This document shows positions 56,076 through 64,000 of a DNA stretch of 64,000 nucleotides, in pieces. Numbering within the stretch: the stretch's first letter is position 1; every line of letters begins with the position of its first letter. The position numbers and the translations under genes are program-made. Source of the stretch: Prorocentrum cordatum (taxonomy: Eukaryota > Sar > Dinophyceae > Prorocentrales > Prorocentraceae); contig CAUYUJ010014345.1 of assembly GCA_963575745.1 (NCBI GenBank), forward strand, positions 193,501 to 257,500. Reading direction: 5' to 3'. The notes beneath the pieces were generated by a model. It did no database searches, was not told the DNA's origin, and saw only the letters and a program-made list of their open reading frames with translations.

Positions 56076-56283
56076 ACCCGTCATGTCATCGACATTGGCT
56101 CCTGGGGCTGAGCACACGCAGAAAGTGTTGCAAAACATTGCGAAGCGCCAAAATTGAGGGGGGGGAGATTTTTGCCCAAAGTGACACATTGCTTCCCCTT
56201 CAATTTTGGCGTCTCGCATTCTATTTTACAGCGCTTTCTGCGTGCGCTCAGCCCCAGCAGCCAATATCGATAACATGACGGGT
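56076..56283. mobile_element. 208-bp foldback (MITE-like) element
   Basis: Two arms of about 85-90 bp are inverted copies: ACCCGTCATGTCATCGACAT, GGGGCTGAGCACACGCAGAA and GCGCCAAAATTGAGGGG on the left pair with CCCCTTCAATTTTGGCG, TTTCTGCGTGCGCTCAGCCC and CATGACGGGT on the right. A centre of about 30 bp separates them. TGGCC stands before and TGGCG after, a possible TGGC target duplication. It lies in the 11-bp satellite. Confidence 0.85.
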
Positions 56284-56329
56284 TGGCGGACGGCGAGGGG
56301 AGGAGCGCAGGTTGGCCCGATGATCGGCC

Positions 56330-56520
56330 TTAGCCGACCCGAAGTTGGCCCTAAGCTGGCCTTAAGCTGGCCCGACGCTGACCCTAAGCTGACCCTAAGC
56401 TGTTCCTAAGCTGGCTCTAAGCTGGGCCTACGATGGGCCTATACTGCCTTAGGCTGGCATTTAGCTGACACTCAGCCGGCACTAAAGCTGACCCCAATCT
56501 GGCCTCAAGCTGCCCCCAAG
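56330..56520 (-). repeat. 11-bp satellite fragment
   Basis: CCCTAAGCTGACC/GGCC words, reverse orientation. Confidence 0.85.
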
Positions 56521-57300
56521 AGCCCTGACGGAGCCCCCCGAGAACACCCCAGGAGGCCCCCCACAGGGGCTTCACGACTGCGTGATCCGAAAGATCGCCC
56601 AAGCTGTCCCGCAACCCAGGCACAGTGGCGGGACGGGCCGAAGGCCGTTAGGATAGTAAACATCTTTGGGGCAATGTCCATTTGGGCCAGGCGCGCGAGG
56701 AAGTCCCAAGTCGAGTTCAGCAGAAGTCGACCTCAGCATTCGCGCAGGCGGGACGGAATGCAAAGTCGGAGGCCGAAGGTGTGGAGGAGTGGCGAGGGGG
56801 AGGGCGGCGAAGGAGGGGGAGGGAGGGCGGATATGGGATTCCCTGCGCACTGATCTACGTGGACGGGCACCTGTCGTCCGGGGCAAGGCTCGTTGTAGTC
56901 CAGAGGGGGCAGTGTAGTCCGGGGGTGGGGCCCTTGTCTACTCCTCTTTCTCCTCCTCCACCTCCTCCTCAACCTCCTCCACATCCTGTTCCTCCCCCTC
57001 CTCCTCCTCCTCTTCCTCCTCCTCCTCCTCCTCCTCCTGTCTGCGCGCGGAAGCTCGAGCAACGCGGCCCCCCCCCGCTGCTAGCCTGGCCGCGACTGCT
57101 TGTGGCAACCGACGGGTTGGAAAGTGACGAATCCCCCCTCCCGGGAAAAATTGCCCCTTCATGGCGCCCAAATAGCAGCTGGGAGTGCAAGCGATAAGGG
57201 TGATGTTGCATGATATTGCTGGCGGTGTTTATGATGCTGATGATGGTGATGAAGACGCCCTCGGTGCTGAACAGTGTCGTTGCAGCCCCTGCTCCCTGGT
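56521..57300. other. Mixed interval with (TCC)n, no gene
   Basis: A word ACCCAGGCACAGTGGCGGG at 56608-56626 repeats 24735-24753 with one change. A TCC run lies at 56940-57040. Frames around it are low complexity. Confidence 0.5.
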
Positions 57301-57900
57301 CTAGGCTTAGGGGCCAGCTTAGGACCAGTTTAGGACCAGTTTAGGGTCTGCTAAGGCCCAACTAAGGCCAAGCTTAGGGTCAAGGTAGGGCCAGCTTAGG
57401 CCCAGCTGAAGGACAGCTTAGGGTCTGCTTAGGAGGGTCATCGCAGGGCCAGCTTATTGTCAGCTTAGGGTCATCTTAGGCCCAATTTAGGGTCAGGGTC
57501 GGCTTAGGCCCAGCTCAGGGTCAGCTGAGGGTCAGCTTTGGGTTAGCTGGGGGTCGGCTTAGGCCCAGCTCAGGGTCAGCTGACGGTCAGCTTTGGGTTA
57601 GCTGAGGGCCAGCAAGCTTAGGATCAGCGCAGGGTCAGTTTATGGTCAGCTTGGGGACAGCCTAGGGCCAGCATAAGGTCAGCGTAGGGTCAGCTTCAAC
57701 CCAACTTAAGCCATCTGAAACCCAGCTTAGGGTCCGCTTAGGGTCTGGTTAAGGGTCAGCTTAGAGTCAGCTCCGGATCAGTCAGCTTAAGCCAAACTCA
57801 GGATCACCTTGACGTCTTCGTAGGGCCAGCTTAGGCCAAGCTTAGGACCGTCGCAGGGTCAGCTTATAGCTCAGGGTCAGCTTAGGGCCAGCTTGGGGTC
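57300..57900 (+). repeat. 11-bp CTTAGGG satellite, further block
   Basis: AGCTTAGGGTC/GGCC units as in 50.3-56.1 kb, forward orientation, ending at the 3' part of the split gene. Confidence 0.88.
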
Positions 57901-57995
57901 AACCTGAAGGGGGTCTCTCGGGGAGCTCTGGGCTGTCTCTTGAGGGGCTCCGGGGGGGAGGGTCTCCGGGGCCTCCAGGGGGCATGAATCCTTAC

Positions 57996-60900
57996 CCCGT
58001 TGAGAGCGAGCGCCTTTGCAAGGTCCTCTGCAGCGATCTCGCCGGAGGTCATGAAAGCCAGCACCTCTCGCTGGCGACGGTCACGTTGAGGCACGTCAGG
58101 TCCGATGTACCTGAGCAGCTCCTCGACGCGATTCGTGGCCCACTTGCAGTCGACCACGCGAAGGGACTCGCACAACGCAGACGCGGCCTCAAAGTGTGTG
58201 TTCATGAAGCCATGCGTCACGTAGATTTTCCGCTTCACGCTCGTAGCTTTAAAGTAGCCCAGGCAGGCCCCTTGATGCCCATTGCTCGAGATGTACGCTG
58301 GCGTAGCCAAGGAGGCCCCGTGCAAGCCCGCGCTCAAGAGTACGTGGCACGGCGCTCTGTCTAGATGTTCAGTGACGATGATATCTGCCTCCAACAGCTG
58401 CTCCACCTGCAACGCGCCGAGACCCGCTGGACGGGCCTGCGGCAGGGGAATCACGTCCAAAGAGAAGATGCATGAGCCAGCGATGTCTTCCTGCTTTTTC
58501 TGCAGCAGGACCCTTTTGCGGGCTTTGGTCACCTGAAGTTCCTTCTGATTCAATGTCAATTTAATCAGGTGCTCGCGCGCTTGGTCGACCAGCTCTGGCG
58601 TGACCACATCTTCCTCCAAAAAAACCAGTGAGATAAGCTTCTACCTTGGCCTTGTCGATCTTCTTCTGGTTGAAGAGCATCTCTTCCAACTGCTTGTCGC
58701 TCAAGTCGCCGAGCGTGACCGCGCTCTCCTGCTTCGGTAAGATGTCGCCAACAGGGCCCGAGAGTGAGGACGTGATGGCGTTCCGCATCCGAATGAAAGC
58801 CGCCCCTGTGTCGTCGCGGGTTCTTTTTGGCATCGGCAAACCTTTGTGTTCACGTGGCCGCTTCGTCACCCGGGCGCGACCGAAATTCTCGAACCACTTC
58901 TTGCCTGCTCGTTTGATCCAATCGTCCAGGTCAGCTAACGGGTCCATCATAATGGTAATCACGTCGAACTCACGGTCGGTGAAGGTGTCATCGCATTGCC
59001 CACCTCGCAGAGCAGTCATAGCCGAGGAGCCTCGTTCAACTTTTGATGACGAGCTGCCCCAAGCTGCCAGTCGTGCCAGCGCTGCCAGAAGCGTCGATGC
59101 AGAGTGTGCTTCCCGTGTGGATGTCCGCGTCTGGGTTCGACGGACTGCTTCTCGCCATGCTGCCAAAGTCGAGCACGAAGCTGACGCAGTCAGATGTTTA
59201 ACGGCTCGCGCATGGAAGTGGTGGAACTCACGAATCAAGTCTGCTGCGCAGAGGTTGAGGGCCAGGGCAATTCGGCTCAAGCACTTATTGAGCTCCTCAA
59301 TGCTACCGCTGCCAACGTTTCCCTTCGATAAGCTGAATGCCCTGAAACTCGCTAGCAAGTCCCACTGCGGAAACTCTGCCTCTACAACTTTTTTGCGCGG
59401 CAAAGACATCGTGCTCATGCGACGCAAGCATCGCGTGACCAACACGGGGTCAAGCTCTGACGAACTCCCAATCGTTTTCGGCCTGTCGGAGAGAATAACC
59501 GTCCGAGGTCGTCTCAATGTTTTGATCATGATTGAAGTTGGCCCAGGTACTTCCAAGCAAAGGCCGTTCGCGAACAGCCTGTGCATCGTTCCTCCGAGTG
59601 ATACCAAAAGACACCAGACAAAGAGCCAGCTAACAACGCGAATCGAATCCCAAATCGACTCCGCCCTCCTCCCTCCTCCCTCCTCCTCCTCCGCCCTCCT
59701 CCTCCTCCTCCCTCCTCCTCCTCCTCCTCCTCCTCCTCCGCCCCCTCCTCCTCCTCCTCCTCCTCCTCCCTCCCTCCTCCCTCCTCCTGAAGGAGGAGGA
59801 GGAAACGACTCATTCCGAGCCGGAGGGCGGACTGTGGCGGAGCTTTGTTAGGGCCGCATCCTGCAAAATTGTCAACTTCGTTGTTGATCTCCGCTTCGTC
59901 GAAGTCGTCGGGGTCGAGCAGCGAGACGAGCTTGCCCATCTCGATGAACATGTCGCCCATCATCGCCATCTGCAGCGCCTGCTCCTCGTCGGCCGGAGTC
60001 GGCGTCTGAAGGCAACGTGCCCCCTCGGGGCTCGTTTGTCCGCGAAGCGAGATAGTCTGCGCAGCTGTGGTCAATGCTGCGTCGAAACATGTGACGAGTC
60101 TCAACAAAGCTGCGCTCTCTGCATGGTAGCGATGGGCAGCATATTGGAAGTCCCTGATCCGCTTGCTAGTGATAATCTCCTCGCCACATTTCTCTCGGTT
60201 GGCGGTGGGAATGTCCTTCACCTGCGGTATGAACTGGATTATCTTGGTAATCGAGTCTTTCTTCTCGATATACTCATACATGATATTCTGCAGGTAGGGG
60301 CCGGTCTTAAAGGGCCGCGACGAGCACCTCTGGCGAAGGGGGCGCAGAGGTGGATGTGGAGGGGAATCCCCCGGGAGATCAGTGAGGAGGTATATGATGG
60401 ATGGCCCTCTTGGGCCATTTTGGCCCGTCTTGTCCCCACCTAGGCCCTGCCTAGAAGGGTTCTTACCCTCTTGGCTTAAAGGGCCGGGCAGTGTAAATCG
60501 CCCCGGGCGGTTCCCCCAGGATCCGCCCAGCGGTTCCCCCAGTTACGCCCCCTTAGCTTAGCGTTGCCTATCTCATCTTGGCTTAGATTGTTTTATCTTA
60601 GCTTAGCTTAGCTTCATCTTAGCTCAGGCTTATCTTAGCTTAGCCTACCTTCATCTGAGCTGCGCTGAGCTTTAGCGTAGCAGAGCACATCATAGCATAG
60701 CGCAGCACAGCACATCATAGCATAGCCCAGCATAGCGTAGCATAGCGCAACTAACATAGCACAGCATAGCATAGCATCGCGCAGCACAACACAGCTTAAC
60801 ATAGCACATCGCAGCATATCATAGCATAACATAGCAGAGCATAGCATAGCATAGCAGCAAAGTAAAGGCACCGCAACAGCAGCGACCGCAAAGCAACTCA

Positions 60901-62440
60901 CAAGCATTAGCATCGCATAACATAACATATCCAAGCATAGCATAGCATTGCATATCATATCGCAACATAGTTTAGCATATCATAGCCTAGCATAGCATAG
61001 CATAGCATAGCGCAGCTTATCATAGCTTGGAATATCATAGCATCGCATAGCTTAACATAGCACAGCACATCATGACATGTCATAGCTTATCATAACATAG
61101 CATAACATAGCGCAGCATTTCATAGCATACTATGGCACACCATAGCATAGCGCATCATAGCATAGCATAGCAACTAATGCTGCTTTCCTAGTGGCTCCAA
61201 CTTCTAGGTAGGGTCGCACTGGGGTAATGTGCATGGTGGGCCGTCTTGGGAGAGGCCATATTGGGCCGCTTTGTGTACATGTTTGGCCGTCTTGGAAACA
61301 TTTTGCGGTTATTATCTTGAGGGGCCATCTTGGATCTCGGGAGGCCATTTTGGAGGCTATCTGGGAGGCTATCTGGCCTCTCGGGGCCATATCGGTGGAG
61401 GCCATCTTGGAGGCGCCCTGGAGCCACGCTCTGGGCATTTCGGGTTACTTCTGAGTGGCACCTCTGCGCAGCATGGGCACGATCGCGCGCCGCGACTTTC
61501 AAATTGGGGAAGTCTTTTACCATCGCCTCCCGTATCTCTGTCACCGTCGCGCCAGACAAGAGGGGGCCTAATTCCCGCCCGGCGAGCTGCTCGTCCGAGG
61601 CCCCGTCCGCCGCGAAACACTCTACAGTGGATGCAATCTTACGCAGCAGCTTCTCGTCGACATGGGCGGGCGCGGAGTCGGGCAAAGGCGGCGGCTTTGG
61701 AGTGCACGGGCTTGGCAATCCAAGGAGCGCAGCTCGACGAAGGCTGTCAGATCCACAACATCCGATGTCAGGAACTTCCCTGCTCAAGTCAACGATGCCC
61801 TCGTGCACGTTAAGCTCCGAATCGCTCCACCGAAACCTCATCAAGAAACGAGTGCCTCGCTTACCTTGTTGGATGCTGGTGGATACTGCTTTGCGCAGCA
61901 CTTCCCCGTTGAAATCTCGTTTCGCTTCAGCCAGCGCCCGCTGCATCCTCCTGACTTTCTTGGATCCAGCAACGTTTGGAATACCGTGGATACTCGTTGC
62001 CCGCTCTTTATTGTTAATAACTGCTAACCAGTCATCACGACGTGGCACTCCATCATCAATGTTTCCTACCATCCCACCAGTTACGACACCAGCGCACGCT
62101 CGATGGCAGGGATTCGTTGCGTGCCGCGCGAGGCGCTGCTTGCTGATACCACCCCCAGTCTGCTCGCACACCTGAAACTTTGCGAATATCAAGTTGCCAG
62201 TCCGTAGCAGGCCCAACTTCTGAAATTCTTTATCGTCCATCGCGACAGAACGCCAATTGCAGCCTATACCGAATGTCTGTCTATTGATGTCGATGCGTGC
62301 ATCGAGCCACTCTCCAATATCCCGCTGCTGGTCCCTATCGGATCCATAAACGATCTCCACGAGCAAGCACGAACATGCTCCTCATCGGAAAGTCCACCCA
62401 CGCCCTCCGGCCATGATGAGCACGGTGCGTCACCGGACAT
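57996..62440 (-). CDS. Split SL-relic gene of unknown repeated family
   Basis: It starts at ATG 62440 (MSGDAPCSSWPEGVGGLSDE), 83 bp after an SL relic. Exon 1 runs to 61462 with one frame change near 62360 and ends FPNLKVAARDRAHAAQR. Intron 61461-60328 (AG|GT...AG|G) joins in frame to CSSRPFKTGPYLQN and continues IMYEYIEKKDSITKIIQF to about 59860. A GGA-rich intron follows, then exon 3 from 59630 (acceptor GTTAG) with FDVITIMMDPLADLDDWIKR. A 7-base A run (58618-58624) shifts the frame between KVEAYLTGF and LEEDVVTPELVDQ. The last part (ISSNGHQGACLGYFKATSV, KIYVTHGFMN) ends at donor GGG|GTAAG, 57996. From memory this layout belongs to a family with very many copies in dinoflagellates. The function is unknown, possibly transposon-derived. 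Confidence 0.6.
59655..59795 (+). repeat. (TCC)n tract inside intron
   Basis: It reads as GGA on the coding strand of the split gene and encodes poly-Glu/Gly if not spliced. Confidence 0.92.
60440..61225 (-). mobile_element. AGCAT-core dispersed element, copy 2, in an intron
   Basis: About 786 bp, matching 25402-26216 at both ends: CTGCCTAGAAGGGTTCTTAC, GGCTTAAAGGGCCGGGCAGT and CAGGATCCGCCC on the left, CAACTTCTAGGTAGGGTCGC on the right, with the AGCAT/AGCTT array between. It lies within the predicted intron 61461-60328 of the split gene, in the same orientation relative to the gene as copy 1. Confidence 0.78.
61226..61440 (+). repeat. GGGCC-TCTTGG repeat inside intron
   Basis: GGCCATCTTGGAGG-type words between the exon 1 donor and the dispersed element. 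They would add a spurious low-complexity tail to exon 1 if read through. Confidence 0.8.
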
Positions 62441-62523
62441 ATCCACAACAGGCTATCACTGAATTGATTCAGCATCTTGGTAGCTGCGGCTGCTGTCGCC
62501 TCCTGGACCGCTGGCACGTGCCA

Positions 62524-62544
62524 TTTGAGCCAAAATGGTTTCGG
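62524..62544 (-). other. Spliced-leader relic of the split gene
   Basis: The coding strand reads CCGAAACCATTTTGGCTCAA; 18 of 21 positions agree with the dinoflagellate spliced leader, including an unbroken CCATTTTGGCTCAA. It lies 83 bp upstream of the predicted ATG at 62440 and in the correct orientation. Confidence 0.75.
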
Positions 62545-62830
62545 AGAAATGGGCCTCATGGGGCCTTCTTTTTTCTGGGTGGGGCCTTGTGGGCCTCTCG
62601 AGTCATCTTGGGTTGCTCGAGCCCGTCTTGTGGGTTTCTTGGGCCGTTTTTGAACAATTTGGAGCCCCTCGGACAGCGTTGAGGCCCTCCTGTGCTAGCC
62701 TGAGCCCCTCCAAAGGCGCTGTTGGGGCGTCTTTCGGCCCTCTACTAGGGGCACGTCTTTGCCCTCCATGGGGCCGTCTTGGGTTCCTCTGGTGACCATC
62801 TTGGGCCATCATAGGGGGATCGTTGCGCTA
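62545..62830 (+). repeat. GGGCC-TCTTGGG repeat
   Basis: Same low-complexity family as 5960-6330, directly upstream of the SL relic. Confidence 0.8.
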
Positions 62831-63510
62831 CATGCGAGTGCAACTGCGAACAGGTAGTGCATGTGTAGAGCCATACAAACATGCAACACTGCATGGCGCA
62901 ATGTGGGCTTACAATATGACCGGGTACCGTTTTCGCCGGCACATCAGACATACAGACGCGTGAACATATACATTTACACGCACGTGTGTGCCAAACGCAT
63001 GCATATGCACATGCACTGGTATCTACCCATATGCTCATATATGCAGATACATACATACACGTGTAACTTACACGCATTCCTGCTCCCCTTCCTCCCTCTT
63101 CTCCTCCTCCTCCTCCTACTCATCCTCTGCCTCCTTCTCTTCCTCCTCCCAGGCACGGGCGCCCACGGGACGGAACCTCGGCCGACCTACCCAGCGCAAG
63201 GGGCCGTCAACGAGGTGCCAAGAAGCCCTAAGTGCAAGCACCGTCTTGCGAATGCAATGCTCAAGCCTAAACGCGTCCCCTAACCAGTTTGTCTGTAAGG
63301 GTCAAATATTATTGAAGAAGCGAGCAGGTGGATGGTCATCCCTGGAAGTGATGGGTCACCGTGACCTGGCGATTGTCCTCTATGCGTGTGCTGACGATGA
63401 GAGTAGGAGGAGAATGAGGAGGAGAGGTTCTACTTATGCACGCAGCAATCGCCTCATGATCAAAACACAGAGTACTACTTTTTGCGCTGCGATGGCGGAT
63501 TCTGGCATCG
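62831..63510. other. Interval with CATA-type microsatellite and CTC run
   Basis: ACATATGCACATGC-type words (62950-63065) and a CTCCTC run (63095-63150). No supported gene. Confidence 0.5.
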
Positions 63511-63516
63511 TGCTCC

Positions 63517-63645
63517 AGCGCCCTGGCGCTGAGAATGATACTGATTCTTACCGAGCGCCTCGGCGCTCGATGCAACCAAATGTTACCGATCCACGGGGAA
63601 GACAACTTACCACAGCTGATCGCCACTGAGCGCCCCTCGCGCTCA
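63517..63645. repeat. Three short GAGCGCC/GGCGCTC hairpins
   Basis: Perfect inverted repeats at 63517-63530 (AGCGCC-CT-GGCGCT), 63552-63569 (CGAGCGCC-TC-GGCGCTCG) and 63627-63645 (TGAGCGC-CCCTC-GCGCTCA), sharing the same arm core. Confidence 0.8.
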
Positions 63646-64000
63646 ATGAAGGTCACCATCGCGGTCGTTGCCGCAGCCAGAAGACTTCGCATCGGTCGGG
63701 CTGTCCTCAATCTGATAAGGCTCAAACAAGTCAAACCCAGAGTCGGAGCGGCCCAGGACCCTCTTGCCTTTAGACGGGCGAAGGCCGCCGAGAAAGTCTT
63801 CAGGATCAGGACGATCAGCAGGGCGCTTCAGACCACCACGATCGCCATGATGACCATCGCTGCGCCCTGGCGGGGGGATCGACGACATGGACGCTGGGCC
63901 TGGCGTGGCAGCGCCCACCTTCCACTGTGACATTTCGAAGAAATCACCACCACCAATGGAATCGTGGACATCATTGTCTGCGACGGGTAGTCCACCACCA
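63643..64000 (-). CDS. Partial gene running off right edge
   Basis: An open minus-strand frame enters at 64000 and reads GLPVADNDVHDSIGGGDFFE, then MSQWKVGAATPGPASMSSIP, then a Gly/Arg/Asp-rich stretch (KRPADRPDPEDFLGGLRPSK) and GFDLFEPYQIEDSPTD, to a stop at 63643. A donor-like CGCGATG|GTGACC near 63660 suggests the exon may end there and the last few codons be intronic. It is hydrophilic and probably disordered, with no recognised domain. An ATG at 63933 is in frame, but coding composition continues upstream of it. Confidence 0.45.
   Translation of the reverse strand, partial: GGGLPVADNDVHDSIGGGDFFEMSQWKVGAATPGPASMSSIPPPGRSDGHHGDRGGLKRPADRPDPEDFLGGLRPSKGKRVLGRSDSGFDLFEPYQIEDSPTDAKSSGCGNDRDGDLH

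Noticed and set aside
50290-57900. True telomere
   Set aside because: The unit is 11 bp with degenerate, orientation-switching copies and genes on both sides; it is not a terminal TTTAGGG array.
60401-60433. GGGCCATTTTGGCCCGTC as a spliced-leader match
   Set aside because: It belongs to the local GGCCATCTTGG repeat family and lacks the CTCAAG end.

Overview
This window looks like nuclear DNA of a dinoflagellate. The evidence is cumulative. Three sites match the dinoflagellate spliced-leader (SL) sequence, each just upstream of a gene and on its coding strand. Several genes have introns with GC or GT donors, and some introns carry the same few bases at both junctions. Coding sequence is sparse, GC-rich and embedded in satellites, TCC/GGA tracts and long C or G runs. 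No bacterial-type gene, rRNA or tRNA was recognised. Prorocentrum-like genomes come to mind from the style of the repeats, but that is an impression.

Layout. 1-15.2 kb is repeat-dominated: a 64-bp satellite, a twice-copied composite segment, microsatellites, and an 18-bp satellite (10.1-12.4 kb) that is open in all six frames. 15.2-16.5 kb holds an intronless C5 cytosine methyltransferase gene, followed by a terminal exon at 17.3-17.8 kb. 19.5-23.8 kb is a large element with terminal inverted repeats (TIRs) carrying three satellite families; a second copy lies inverted at 51.2-55.4 kb. Between them are a split minus-strand gene with an AT-hook and a methyltransferase-like segment (26.2-29.3 kb), a 62-bp array of long palindromes (30.1-31.1 kb), a run of closely packed plus-strand ORFs (33.6-37.7 kb), a divergent pair of GYD-repeat protein genes (37.8-41.1 kb), an array of eight 29-bp palindromes (41.2-41.5 kb), two small coiled-coil genes (42.7-44.3 kb) and two probable retrogenes (45.3-49.2 kb). 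50.3-57.9 kb is an 11-bp CTTAGGG-type satellite interrupted by the second TIR element and a 208-bp foldback element. 58.0-62.4 kb is a split minus-strand gene with an SL relic. One of its introns contains a dispersed element that also occurs at 25.4-26.2 kb. A partial gene runs off the right edge.

Biological reading. SL relics indicate genes that passed through mature mRNA and re-entered the genome. The split gene at 58-62 kb has both an SL relic and introns, and one intron is largely a dispersed repeat with identical AGAGGTGC at both junctions. That is what intron gain by element insertion after retroposition would leave. Many reading frames change at homopolymer runs (A/T or C/G), so the consensus probably holds single-base length errors, or these copies are decaying. 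Most protein families here are not ones I can name, and functions are given only where motifs support them.
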